From assembly GCA_000827265.1 (NCBI GenBank), contig KN834835.1, positions 168,440 to 232,439 of the forward strand: a stretch of 64,000 nucleotides of DNA, in the 5' to 3' direction. The notes below the pieces were generated by a model. The model was given only the letters and a program-made list of their open reading frames with translations, searched no databases and had not been told where the DNA came from. Positions 1 through 12,482 of this stretch are shown piece after piece. The stretch comes from Collybiopsis luxurians FD-317 M1 (lineage: Eukaryota > Basidiomycota > Agaricomycetes > Agaricales > Omphalotaceae). The translations under genes and the position numbers were made by a program. Position 1 is the stretch's first letter. The number at the start of each line of letters is the position of its first letter.

Positions 1-334
1 AATGAGAAAAGGAGTTACTAACACAAAGTCTCTTGCGCTAAATTCTTGAAATTGGACTATTTGTGGCTTCGGGGGCCCTCGCCAGCCTCCCATTTGATTC
101 GATTACTTTTCCTTTTTCCTTTTTAACACAGATCCCGAAGGAGTTAACCACAAATTGAATATCCTTTTCTATACCAGCAAAAAATATAGATCGCAGATAG
201 CGCATGTTCATACCCCCGAGAGGTTTGAGCGTTGTAACAGAACTCGTTGTCGATCGGGCTGAATAAGAGGATGGGAGGGACTACTTAAGAGAAACAAAAC
301 TTCACCCACTATCATACCCTCGCTACAAACTGAC
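1..334. other. Intergenic, upstream of terpene synthase
   Basis: No coding frame or recognised element is visible. It should contain the promoter of the plus-strand terpene synthase, but no convincing TATA box was found. Confidence 0.5.
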
Positions 335-1615
335 ATGGCGTACCCATCCTACCAGTTTCCCGACTTTTTCTCATACTGCTCCTACGCGCTGCGCTTCAAC
401 CAGTACGAGAAGGCTGTCTCAGCTGAAACCAGACAGTGGGTTCATCGGTACAGTGAAGGGGTGATTCCCCCCTCGGAGTTTCAAAATTTTGATGCACAGA
501 AATACGTCTGGCTTGCGAGCACATGTTACCCCGACGCAGGCTACCCACAATTTCGAGTCTGTGCAGACTTTTTAACCTATCTATTCCATGTCGACGATTT
601 GACTGACAAGATGGACAATAATGGGACACGTGGTACTGCAGAGCAGATTATGGATGCGTTCCGTGATCCTTCGAACACCCTTCAGAACGATCAATTCCTC
701 ATAGGTAGAATGAGTGCCGAGTTGAGTTGCCACTCTCTCGTCTGATCTTGCTTGACCTCGTTTCTAACTTGATGGCTCTAATTTGACATCTGTAGTATGT
801 TGAAACGGATGCAACAGACAGCGCTTCCGCGTGTTCAACAGCGGTTTATTGACGGGGTGAATCTTTTCTTTCAAGCTGTCAATAAACAAGCTCAGTATCG
901 TCAAGCGGAAAGTATACCAGACCTCGATTCATACATCTCAGAGCGTCGGGATACAGGCGCCCTCAAGCCTTGCTGGGCACTGATTGAATGTCAGTATCTC
1001 AGCAATATCGTTGGTACTTGGCCCTTCTGACCATAATTTTTTTTTTTTCAAACAAAGATGCGAATAACCTGCATATACCCGATCACATCTTGAACTCTCC
1101 CATCGTTCGGGAGATGGAAGATATTGCAAACGATGTGATTTGTTACACAAATGTGAGTTACTACTTCATTACTGTTTTGCTGATTCATTTATTCAGTATT
1201 GTTTGATATCTAGGACCTTGTCTCCTACCCTGTTGAGCACTCCAAAGGACACACGCATAACATAATTCCCGTAATCATGCATCAGAACCCAAACATGACT
1301 TTGGTTGAAGCTGTGGATCATGTCAGCAAAGTCATGTTTGAAAAGATGGACAAGTTTAATCAACTGAAAGCAACACTTTTAGAGACTCCTCTGAGTCTGA
1401 GTAGCCTGGATGCTACTGTTACAGATGATGCAAATGTTGGTAGTGATATCAACGGATGCAATAACTTCGAAAAAGACTTGGCAGTCTACATCGAAGGTAT
1501 GGAAAATTGGATGATTGGCCATGCTCACTTTGCTTTCGAGTCGGAGAGGTATCTTGGGAAGCAAGGGAGGTCCATTAGGCAAACAAGAATCATTAGTTTA
1601 TTGGCCCCACTCTGA
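335..1615 (+). CDS. Sesquiterpene synthase (class I terpene cyclase)
   Basis: Class I terpene cyclases ionise a prenyl diphosphate (usually farnesyl-PP in this fungal family) and cyclise the cation in the cytosol. Four exons fit in phase: 335-720, 796-989, 1058-1152 and 1214-1615, giving 358 aa, the usual length of basidiomycete sesquiterpene synthases. The metal-binding motif DDLTD lies at about residues 87-91. The NSE triad NDLVSYPVE, at about residues 225-233, is assembled across the last intron. The RY pair (SERYLG) is near residue 337. All metal- and diphosphate-binding residues are therefore present and the gene looks functional. No P450, prenyltransferase or other tailoring gene lies within 8 kb on the right, so no pathway can be assigned. 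The product cannot be predicted from the sequence. Confidence 0.93.
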
Positions 1616-3783
1616 GTGTCTGCCGTAACAATTGCCCTGTATTTAGAGCAATTTTTGTGATCGCACAATTCCTGTATCATTTCGCGCAATGGTTATATAA
1701 AGCTTTATTTGATGACTGTGTTTATGGTGAAAACTGGGCGCAGTGCTGTCAGTGACTGTATAGACATTATAGCAAGCTTTCTCAACCAACTCACTTCTCA
1801 ACCAACCCAGTCCCAAGTAGAAGGGAAGGTTAAACCCGCCGGTGTCAAGTCCTCGCCGCAAGGTAATTGTGGAAAATGTATAGAGGTTCACAATGGAGGA
1901 AATATTGAAGAGAACTCATATTTCAAATCTGAGATACAATAAATAATGAACATAAAATTATTTCATATAGAGAAATCCATCCCACAACTCATGTATCTGA
2001 CTGAAAAGGGAATAGAAAAGGGGCGTAATCTGGTGAAGGTCTGAGGCCCTGAGCTCACCAACACGGAACTGATTGAGACTTTCGTTCGACCTTAATCATA
2101 CTACCATACTTTAGGGCAAAAGAACACTGGTAGCCGTGAGGCTTAGATGTACCAGAAAAATAAACTTACTCTGCATGGTATGAGGGCCATTGGATGTCTA
2201 AACAAGTTTTGAGCTCTATTCTATGAAGTGTGACCAGTCAAACTCATGTTCATGCCTCACCACACTCTTTACTGTGAATGTATACAACTGCTGGACAAAA
2301 TTGACTAGCAAAACTCATCAAGAGAGAGACTTCTGATTCTTTGTTCTGTCAAGGGGCCTTAGTAGGCAGAACCTAGAATCATTTAAACCTCAGTATTCCT
2401 TCAACTTTCAAGTTCATCTTGAAGGATAAAGACAGAAGGGAGGAAGAAAGGAAGATTTATTACACAGCATGGTCCAAGATCATCTGAATACTGGTTTCTG
2501 ATCCCAGAGGCTATTGCAGTACTGATCCTATTACCATTGCCTCAGGGACTATTGCAGTCTAAGAAGGAGAAGACGAGATCATAGCTGACGCAGGGGATCG
2601 CTGCTGTAGATCTCCCCGCCCTGACAGCAGCCAGCTATCTACAATACAAGAAGTACTTGGAGGAGGGGCAAAGTTGGGACAACACTTCCTTGCCCTTGAG
2701 AATACAAGCTAATAGCTGTGTGGTGCAATAATATATGGTTTAATAGATTCTAACCCATTCAAATGCGCTTGCTCCTTTGAAGCTGAAACTTGGGGACCAG
2801 GGTTAACAAACTGAATTATCTAAACCCATCTCTATACAGGTAGGCTTTTCACCTATTCTTCACTTCTCTCATTATACCTAATATCTATACCAGAAAGGTC
2901 TCCGCCAAACTCGGACCACCTCACTTCTCTACCTTCAACGGCCTCGACATTTCCACCCATGCCTTTCTCACCCTCCTTTACCCTATAATCAATGCGTCTG
3001 CAGCATAATGAGAGGTCATCAAGACCAAGAGTGAGCCGAAGGGATCAATAGAGGTGGCGAGGGAGTTTAAGATGGGATGCATAGGTGGAACAGGCAGGCG
3101 GTCGCAGGGTATGTCATTTGGACATGTGTAACTGCATCTCCGGCGGAGAAGGAACATTACTAACAAAAGATTCCGTACCCTGCTGGGTCTATATTCTTCA
3201 AAATTAAATTGGACAAACCTTGTCTGATCTACCGCAACTAGCGGGAGATAACCAAGATCCTTTTACCTGCGTACCATCAAAGTTTTCAAACCTGCAAATG
3301 CACTCGAGCGCTGTATATGCAAACACAATAGGAACAATCAAAGAGAACAGTCGATGCCAAATGGGTTATAGACGGGGTTTCACATGTCCCTGAGTTGTTA
3401 AAGGTTTACGGCAAGGGTAGTTGGACGATTAGCGAGACAAGGGAGGGGTTTTCCGGGGTGTGCGGAGGTAAGGAAGGTTTGATGGATGGCAGAGAGGAGA
3501 TGTCGAAAATGCGGTTTGCATGGACTATTATTGTATTTCTGAAAATGTATCCATCATTCAGCTTTCACAGCACTAAAGTTTAAGTAATACACTGACCAGC
3601 GCGAACCATAATATTATCCGGGCACGGGATGAACATTCTTCCGAGATGATACAGTAGTAGAGCTTCCTCGAAACCCCATCATCGGCTCATTCACAATAAA
3701 ATTTGTAGTTTAAGCATTGTATTCCAATAAAGCGGGTAAGTTTCCGAGCAGGGGTCAAGACTGCGCCCGATATCTTCTTATTG
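1616..3783. other. Intergenic, no gene seen
   Basis: Short frames only, none with a family pattern or a consistent exon chain. It contains purine-rich patches near 2430-2460 and nothing else that could be named. Confidence 0.5.
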
Positions 3784-4812
3784 CTAGTCCTCTTTCTCAG
3801 TGCAGCTCCCAACCTCAACCAACCATTGCGCCTGCTCCCCGCTAATTGTCCCTCCAACCCACGAATTCACAAACAAAATCACGTCATCGCTCGTGATGTT
3901 CCCAACTTGAAGGGAAGATGTGACATTGTAACTTCCATCGGCATTGGAAACGATATCATCGTTGTCAAGCTATATGCAGGTCGAACAGAAAGTGACAGTC
4001 AATAAAAATAAAAGTAGAGTGCCAATTGGACTTGTGGAGATGAACTCAAAAAGAGACCATAGGACCTACAATGAACCCAGATTCGAGAGGGAATTGATTT
4101 ATAATTTGCAATTCTTCAGCTGGTACATAACAATCACAATCAAAATTAGCAACGGAAACAAAGGGAGAGCTAGATTACAATTGGAAGACCGAATGTACAT
4201 ACCAATGAGAATGTCGTTACTCGCATCGGTAATATTACTGACAGCCGGTGTAGGACTCATCACAAAATTACAAGTGACGCGAGCGACAGTACAAGTAACA
4301 TCAGTGATCGTCCATAACGCTTTGGATCCGTTAACTGTTAGACCATTCCAGGATTCGACAAATGACGTAAGGTTCGCATTAGTGACTTCGCCGATGACAA
4401 TGACTGTTGTGACATTGCTGGTTCCATTGCCGTTGGGCCGGATCGCATAAGTGATGACCTATATAAAAAATAGTACATTGTTACAGACATCCTAAAAAGG
4501 TTGCGCTTACCTCGACCTGCTCATTGGCAAAGCTCTGCGGGTACTCACTTTCCAGGAGATCAACTCAGCTAATTGAGAAAACGGTTAGGGTTTCGAGAGG
4601 CGAGAAGAACGAGGGTCACGTCACATACCTAGTAGGAGATCATTGGTAGCATTCTGAATGTTACCACTCAAATCGGGAGTGGAAGATACAATGCACGAGC
4701 AACTGGTAAAGGCTGCATTTATGCTATCATCCTGGCCAGTGGCAGAGCTTGAAAGCTTTGCCATCGTGCCGGTAAAAGTAACGAGAGCTGCAGAAATTAT
4801 TGAAAAGAGCAT
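3784..4812 (-). CDS. Secreted protein with two duplicated exon blocks
   Basis: Five minus-strand exons fit in phase: 4812-4629, 4563-4511, 4458-4203, 4119-4070 and 3969-3784, giving 242 aa. The first 18 residues (MLFSIISAALVTFTGTMA) form a signal peptide. The rest is two units of the same plan: a block ending ATNDLLL, then a short exon, then a block starting near VITYAIRPNG; and again ASNDILI, a short exon, and a block starting LDNDDIVSNADG. Both long blocks end in codon phase 1, and both short exons are about 50 nt and end in phase 0, so the exon structure was duplicated along with the protein. N-glycosylation sequons are frequent (NVT, NLT, NIT). I do not recognise the family; a beta-rich extracellular domain is a guess. 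A TATA box sits about 75 bp upstream of the chosen ATG. Confidence 0.72.
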
Positions 4813-4884
4813 GTCGATAATTTCTGTAAAGGCGAAGCAAGTCGAAACGAGACTGTGGAAGGAAATGAAAGCTCAAAGCTTGAC

Positions 4885-4891
4885 ATTTATA
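4885..4891 (-). promoter_or_regulatory. TATA box of the 3784-4812 gene
   Basis: TATAAAT on the minus strand, about 75 bp before the ATG at 4812. It supports that start over longer upstream frames. Confidence 0.55.
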
Positions 4892-7137
4892 CCTAACTTG
4901 CATTGTTGTACAGAGAAGAGAAAGCTGTAAAATTAATGGTTTGTGTTCAAAGCTCATCAGTACCTGCTTGATATTCATCTGAAAACATACTTACTGGAGT
5001 ACTTTTACGGTGTTTCAAAAAGGTCTCCGCAGCCATATGCGGATACGTGATGAAAATCAATTTACTCACTGGCGCGAAGAGACACATGAGGATTTTAAAG
5101 CCGCTGTGAGAATCATTTGCATTCATAGAATTGATTCGATAACAGAAAAGGTTGATACAGTTCCGGATGAACATATCAAAGCCGGATGAAAGAGTAATAT
5201 CCATCTGTCGAGTGGAGGAAACAATACTCCATTCAAGCGAAAGCTGTAGAGCACATATAGATACCAAGTTCTAAGTTGAGACTGTATCCATTGTCGTTGT
5301 CAGCTGAGTAACTGTAGGTTTTGTCAATCCTTTCTCTGCATAAGGTTTATACGCAAGTCAATTCAACAGTTTGACAATTCCAATGAGCATAAAACAGATG
5401 TGTTACCACGCTGTCCTGAGCTGTTCTGAGACAACAGGAATTTTACTAGGTGGACTAAACGTAGATTTTGATCAGTGTAGTCTGAAAGGCCAGGTCGTTT
5501 TTGGTCTGAACCTACATGGTATTGCATTACTATGTGCATCGGAGCCGTGGATGTAATATTGCTGAACTAGCTGTAAAAGCCTACTCAGCCACTAGAGGAA
5601 CATGAAGCATCGTGGTTCGAACGTGGGACGGGACCCTGCAGAACTCTCTCGCTATCCGAACTCAAAGGAAGTTCTTTCACAGTTTGCCATTGTTTGCCCA
5701 AAAGCCTTAGAGAAAGGTAAGGTAAGGTAAGGCTTATTACCGGCTTGGGACCAAGAACTGATACGCCGCGGTCCAAGTGATCAGGTCAAAATATCTACTA
5801 TTGCAATATCCTCCATGGGACCCTCCAACTGCAGTCCGGATGAGCTTGCAGTGCATCGGCTACTGTTCCGAGTGCATGGAATGTAATGAAATGCTGAGTT
5901 TTTGTGGTGGTGAATTCCATGCCCGATCCTTTACAGGCAATTTTATATTAATGGTGTAATACTGATGACACAAAGTAATGTATTAAAGCAGTGTCATGAT
6001 AATAAATTACAAACCATTTCGAGTTTTGACTAAGCGGAGGCGGCGGCATTTGAGTCACCAGATATTCATTGGGCGCCACCGCGCAGGGCACGAGTAACCG
6101 CCACACGGCAGTGTTGGCCCACTACCAACGGCAGGGTGTCAAGTAGGTCCATATGCAAATTGGAGGGCCGAAGTATAGAGTACTATCTACAAGTGAAATA
6201 CGTGGAGGCATGTATAAAGAGAGAGTCTGTGCAGCGTATTGCATGTACCTTGCTCAACAGAAGAGAGGCCCAGGAAGGTGGGTCCAGTGATCTTCCTGAA
6301 AACAAGAATTTAACACCTCTAAGTTATCCAGTAACATGCAGCAGATATGATAAAGTATATCCAACATTGAAAATAACCACCAGCTACAAAGAGTTGGCCA
6401 CTAGCACCTGCGTGAAAAATTTCAGGCTGTTTATAGAGGAGTGTGCACAAAATAACTTTTTTTCCTGCACTTGACAGCTCAACTTGCCGAGTCTCGGAAA
6501 AATGTGTCTCTCACTAAAACTTACTTCTGATACATGTTCTTGGTCTTCATTGTCACATCTGATTGAAGAATGTTAATGTTCTATGAGCAAACTAAGTGAA
6601 TAATATGCCTAATATCGGCAAGACTGCTATTTACTTTAGTTGTAGTTATCAATCTGACCAAATTTACCTTTGTATAGCAAGAGATACATATTGGGTCATT
6701 AGCAGAAAGGTGCTCATCTGTCTTTGTTGCAAATACCAACATGGGGACACTGGAGTACTTATATGAAAAAGAAATGAGCAGGCTGATTGAGCTCAAAACA
6801 AACAACCTTTAATAGTTCAACTAAGTAGCAATTTGTTTGCATTGAATCAACTTCGATGAAATCTAATATCCCCTTAGTCACACTCATATACTGGACCATT
6901 CCCATTGTCTTCTATACTTCAAACATATCCTCCCACTTGAGATGCATTGTCAGTTGGTAAACATATCACTCTACCAATGCTAAGGACAATCAATGTCTTC
7001 ATAAAGTTCAAGATTTATTTTTTCACTTATATGTTAGGTACCCACCCTCACTTTTCTCTTCTCTATATGCCGAAACGTCCATCCCAATTCATTCATTACC
7101 TTACTATAATTCTGACTGATATATTCTAAGGTTAAAT
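4892..7137. other. Intergenic; possible decayed retroelement
   Basis: No gene seen. A short AAGGT tandem repeat lies at 5714-5732. On the minus strand, 6581-6960 has a frame with stops whose pieces (SANDPICISCYTK and neighbours) weakly recall the RNase H end of copia polyproteins. The likeness is too weak to call an element. Confidence 0.3.
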
Positions 7138-8190
7138 GACTATCACTAATGGTCAAAACCTATTTACGGCAACATAAACCTCTCGATTCTGATATCAGTA
7201 AGTCTAACAGGTGTCTAAACCAGCCAGCAGACATGCGTTGTAGTCAGGATCAGATGCATGTACAAGCATCAAACACATGTACGCGTATATTACAAAACCG
7301 GCAAATATGCGTCAATCACTAAATGATCTTAGGATGCGTGTCATATGTTCATCTTGCCACAAGACGCGCATCTTAACTGCTGATCAGTTCAAGATGCATG
7401 CCCCTCCATAATATACATTAGTCAATGGGTAAACTGGGCCGGTAGACACACATTCCAATTAACACATGTCGTGTATGATGAACTGGCAGGCAGACATGCT
7501 ATTTAGCTAATCTGCCGGGAACAAATGTGTCATTCATGTATATGAACAATGTAATGTGGAATAACATGCTGTGTGACTAAATGCAATCATTACTATTGAT
7601 AATTGCCGAAACACGCGCGTATTGATGGCATGCTGCGTAATTGGCATGCCATTCAACTAATACACCCAATATAGCATTACTCAACCGCTGAAATGACGCG
7701 CGGCAATGCTATATAAGCTGGGGACTTGATCTCAAGTTCCCCGGCTTGAGTATTTTGTTATTGTATATTACTTTGTTGTACATACAAGTAGTATACAATT
7801 TGTACTCGTTAGCTATTCTATTGACTGATCTTTAGGCTGACAATCACATTAGCCCTATTACTGATTGATTTACCTTCTCTCTCTTGTCTCTCTCTTGGAA
7901 CTTTATACAAGTTCCATTCTTATACAACTGCTCTCCAAGTACTCAATTGTGCAGAACCCCTATAACATCAGCTAACAATTATCAATTGTACTTACTGTTG
8001 TTCTCTTGTCTACAAATAACAGTACAACAGTACAATACCTATTCATTTAGATAGGTAAGACTAATACAACACTGTTTAACTAGTAAGTTCCATATTATAA
8101 TAGATCCCTTAAGCCATTGTTTACACATAGCAATCCTAATCCCAATTAATATCCATTCAACCTGAACACCGAGTACAGTGTTCTTACATT
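7138..8190 (+). mobile_element. LTR-like tract, probably a decayed or solo LTR
   Basis: The stretch 7200-7700 is dense in degenerate short motifs of the ATGCATG/ACATG/ACGCGC type, as in the U3 region of LTR retrotransposons. A TATA-like CTATATAAGC follows at about 7708-7717, and then an imperfect palindrome around CTTGATCTCAAG. A pyrimidine-rich, TGT/ACA-rich leader continues to about 8190. No coding frame is present. A TGT...ACA pair of ends (about 7218 to 8188) is possible, but I could not find a target duplication, a primer-binding site or a second copy. The limits are approximate. Confidence 0.3.
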
Positions 8191-9261
8191 ATACCTTGAG
8201 AAAATACTATCCAAATGCCTTACAGAACATGCCTCCTTGGGTAATCATTGTCTAATATCCTGGTCTCTCAAGCTGTAGGTCCTCACCTTAGCTGTTACAA
8301 GTATATGATTATATCTCACCAATCCATTATTAACACAACTTTGCTGCCAAGCATCTGCTGAGATTATAAGTCCTAATTTTATCCAGAAAAACCCACATGT
8401 TGTCAGTTGATTGGACAGACTGTTGCAGATCACTTAGAGCCAGTGCACTGCCTTTGTCTGAACTGCGGGACTGTAACGGCTCCTTACTTAGATCGTCCCG
8501 AACATAAGCAATACCTCGTTCTATTACAGAAATAGACCAAAATACTACCATATATGGTGGTTAGGATGAAAGAAAGAAGCTTATGTCACTGGGCGCCAGT
8601 ACCCCCCTTGGCAACATGTGCGGCAGCGGGCCGTAGGCGTTACAAGAACTGACCTTTTGACTTGTTTCTAAAAAGTTTGTCTGAACTTCGGAATCAACCT
8701 CTTGGGGATAAACAAGGGTCCTTCCTGCAGTTCTGCACTTTCTTTGGGCAATACATCTATATTACACATGCAATAAATTACTTGAGAGTATAGCAGAACA
8801 GCTTTTTAAATTGTATTTGGCAACCTTATGAGGTAGGAAGCTCTGAATTTTGAACTGCTACACAATGGGAAGAAATGTTCAAGCAGTGAAAGAAAGACAC
8901 GGGTAAGAACATCATTGGAGAGATACAAAGAAATGGCATAGCCACCTAGCAGGATATGATTGCTTGAGCAAATTGCAGAAATCAGAATTTGAGCGCTGCA
9001 ATTTGACAGGTTTGTGCTGAATGAAGGTAGTCGTGATCCACATACAGGTCTAAAAAAATTCAGCGGAAAACATTCAGCCAGCAAAAGCAGCAGGCAGCAG
9101 CGCACCTATTCGGATTCTGATACACCATCATTGGCTGAAAGATTTCTGGGCAACTTTAGTGTCTCTCTCACCCTGTAAAATATTTCCGAAGCAGTTTCAC
9201 CACCAGTGAGAATGAGAGCTTTGGAAATTTGGAATACATCTTACTAGGATCTCAATTATAG
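8191..9261. other. Intergenic, no gene seen
   Basis: Frames are short and interrupted. It may be internal sequence of a decayed element next to the LTR-like tract, but nothing can be named. Confidence 0.4.
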
Positions 9262-9303
9262 TGATCTCATCGTGGTTTGGAGAGCGTGGGTACTCTTTCA
9301 AAG
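9262..9303 (+). pseudogene. Isolated exon scrap of a fungal 7-TM gene
   Basis: The plus strand reads SDLIVVWRAWVLFQ directly after a TATAG acceptor and before a GTGATT. The same signature (SDLIVIWRAWTFFQ) occurs in the damaged 7-TM gene near 49.8 kb. No other exon of such a gene is found around it, so this looks like a relic. Confidence 0.4.
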
Positions 9304-9815
9304 TGATTTTATTGTCATATAGAACCTAAGACAAAAATAATGCGTATGCAGGCTAGATTCACGCTGGCTTAGCTTACAATCCTGCAAAGACTTTTTTCAA
9401 GAAAATACAGTTGACAGTGCTCAACGTACTAAAAAAAGCAAACAGACCTCACAAAACACGGACATAAAATCTTCAACCTTGACTCTTTTCACTGTAACTC
9501 AAATAATGACGGTGATAGGTAAATGTAAACTCCCAAGTGATGCAAAGAAAAAAAAGAAAACAGGACATGCCGGAGACAGGAAACAAAAAGCGAAAAGGAA
9601 AAAAAAAAAGGCAGCCCTTCACGGTATTCAAAAGGGTAAGAAATAACGGACTGCAAATGAGTTTCTCTAATCCAATGAATAAACACGACTGCACTAGCTC
9701 GGAATCCTTCCATTTTTATGTCGAACACCCAAAAGAAAAAAAAAAAAATGGAGGGAAAAAAAGTCGTTACTCCTATCATTACCATCAAAATGGACATCAT
9801 ATATGATACGATATA
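9304..9815. other. Intergenic, A-rich
   Basis: Downstream side of the minus-strand MFS gene. It contains several poly-A runs (9599-9610, 9737-9748) and no gene. Confidence 0.5.
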
Positions 9816-12158
9816 TCATATCGACGCCTTTCCTCTAGGTTCAAAAGGTAACAAGAGCGCTAAGAACCCAGAAAAGATGATGAGTGCACCGGAAATGTAC
9901 ACCGGTGTAGCAGTGGCGAGGTTCGCATATAATGCGATGATGGGTGCCTTTGGTGGGAAGAGCAAGTAAGGACGTGAATACGGCGGATAAGGAGAGGGAG
10001 GGCAGAAAACACTTACGATAACACTGAAAATTCTTGTGGCAGAGGAAACCAAGCCATTCCCGGTCCCTCGATCTTTGGCGGGGAATACCTCGGGTGATAT
10101 GGCGTACAAAACGCCGTACATAATCTATGTGTCGTACGAAAAAGAAGAAACAGCAATGCACGGATTAGTCGTATGGAATGGAACTAGAACTAGGAGAGTA
10201 CTTACGTTACTAAAAAAGGTATACCCACAGTTCCATCCGAGCAGAGCGTTCGAGCTCCGCGCGGTGGTAGTCGCGAATAGGAAAGCGCCTGTGAGCCCTG
10301 TCTCATGCGGGAATGGGGGGTATAACAGACGGAAGGCAGTTGTGGGATGAAAAGGCGGGGACGGAGAGGAAGACGAGGGGAACGAGAAGACGAGAGAGAG
10401 ATAAGAAAGGAAGGAGGAGACAGAAGGTGGAAGGAACAGACAGGAACGAAAGGAAAGGAGGAGAGGAGGAAAAATACCAGGGGTAGTCGTTGAATAAAGT
10501 CAACCCATAGAAGATCAAATGAATCACTTGCCGGATGAAATAGCCAGCGTCCCTTTCCTTCCGACGTACGGCACTTCGACTGCCCAACCTGCGAGAAAAG
10601 CTCCTGGAACGCCAATAACGCTGAGGATGAATGTCTGTGGGAGATGATGAGAGGTGGATAGCGGGACAAGTCGCGGGGTGGATGCAAAGCTCATGCAGAA
10701 TTGATCACTCACGTTTCGATAAGTAATGAACAATGACCCATCGCCGAATGCATTTCCACGGCTTTGAAGAAGGAAGGGAAGAAAACTATTGTATAACGTT
10801 GAGGCCAATCCGATTATCCCTGTAAACACACAATCGAGAGTCAGCGGGAGGCGGTTTGAAGGGTAAATGGTATCCAGTCTACTTGCCCCATAAGGATATC
10901 AGCAACGACGTAGAGAGAGCTAACTTCTTTGTTCTAAACAACGCCTTGACATGTTCCCAACCTAAGACTGAACTTGCGCTCAATACAGGACGCAAGTTGG
11001 GGTGGGCGTTGGGTTCGGTATCCATGTCGATCTTCTCCGTCTCTATCTCCTTACCTACACCATCCCCTGCTCTCACCAAATCCTCTACCGTTAACCTACT
11101 CGTCTTTCCATTATACTCCGCGATTTCATGTATAATCTTGACTGCTTCCTCATCTTTCCCAATCCCAACGAGAAATCGGGGACTCTCGACGAGCTTGAAG
11201 ACGAAGAAGCGAATAGACCAGAGCAGAAGAGTTAGGCCCCCCAAGGTGAAGAGAAGGTATCGCCAGCCCATGTTTTCGGAGCGGGTGCAATTGGCTGAGG
11301 AGGCGCAGGAGAAGTTGGTTATCAACGGCCACGCAATCTGCAGGTGAAGGTAACGTTACGAAAGTGACGAGAAAACTATTTACAACCATACCAAACTGAC
11401 GAAAAGTTGACCCAGGCACCACCAAATGGACATCACTGTGAGAAGCCATTGGTGGGTCCCCGGTACGAGATCTAGGCCGGGTCAGCAAAGGCGATTAGGG
11501 AGTATATAGGAGGAACTGAGTATACCGAGGAAAACAGCGCTATCCACAGGCATGTTCCCTCCGACACCGACTCCCAAGGTGGCGAGCAAGGAAGCCAGGG
11601 CGACCATATTTTGTGCTCCTCCAGCTGCAAGGCCAAAGATACCCGCGATAAGGAGGGTCAAGTTGAACGACCATCTAAAACTGACGGTTGGGGATTACAA
11701 GTTCATTCAGAAAGTGAATACGAACCGTCTTCCCCAGATATCACAACCAAAACTCCAGACGACAGCCCCGACGAAGAGCCCAATATTGGCTGCAAGTGTA
11801 AGGAAAGGACCATTAAACTTGAATTCGTTCACGACCGGAGTGAGGATAAGGCCAGTGATTAGCTATATTTTGTTCCCGTTGAACGATGTCGATCATCATG
11901 CTAAGTCCATACAGTTCTTACCGGCCAAACGCTATCCGCGAACCACCCAAATCCCGCACAGATGAACAAGTGAATCTGGTATTTCCCCATCCCAATCTCT
12001 TGAATAGCATTATTCAATACTCGGGCTTTAGCCTGATAAACTTGGTCTATCGTTCCGTCGGCATCGTACATGTCATCCAAAGCGACTTTAGTTGTCGCGA
12101 TACTCGGTTCGGGAGATGCACGAGATGAAGCCGGTAGTTGAGCTTTTTCGCTGGACAT
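9816..12158 (-). CDS. MFS transporter, sugar porter/SV2-like
   Basis: A 12-TM secondary transporter of the plasma or organelle membrane. Ten minus-strand exons fit in phase: 12158-11922, 11862-11726, 11674-11526, 11471-11401, 11337-10887, 10819-10713, 10634-10532, 10288-10206, 10124-10017 and 9947-9816, giving 525 aa. The N-terminus reads MGKYQIHLFICAGFGWFADS, typical of the SVOP/SV2-like branch. The loop 2-3 motif ends GCDIWGRR. LVESPRF near residue 249 is the sugar-porter PESPR signature, followed by a long cytosolic loop. The late segments ISPEVFPAKDRGTGNG and PIIALYANLATATPVYISG match the C-terminal half. Introns 5 and 7 start with GCAAGT, and no GT alternative keeps the frame. The last intron (69 nt) is stop-free and a multiple of three. 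The substrate is unknown. It is divergent from the NmrA-like gene. Confidence 0.9.
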
Positions 12159-12482
12159 TTTAGTGGAGCTTGGTTGGGAGAGATGACGGACGAGGGAAAA
12201 GAGTCAACTCGCATGTCAGAAAAGCATTCTTATAAATATACCTGGGTTCATCTCGGGAATATAAATCTCCGAGGAGCGGAATTGCTCAATTGGGAAAATT
12301 ATAGCCAAACGTGCATATTGTCCTGATAATTCCCGTTCCGCGATCCTCAACCCGTCCTCAACGCCCTTAGAACATTCCAAGAATTTCATAACCACTCTGA
12401 AGCTGACATACATCCATTGAATTGATCATTGTACCTGTCAGGAGATCCTGCTAACCGGCGCAATATCTTTGCTCGTACCTCG
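12159..12482. other. Divergent promoter region
   Basis: 324 bp shared by the MFS gene (minus) and the NmrA-like gene (plus). A TATAAATA sits at about 12231-12238. No other element is recognised. Confidence 0.45.

Noticed and set aside
5600..5640. GGTTCGAAC box resembling a tRNA B box
   Set aside because: No T-stem, acceptor stem or A box can be folded around it on either strand.
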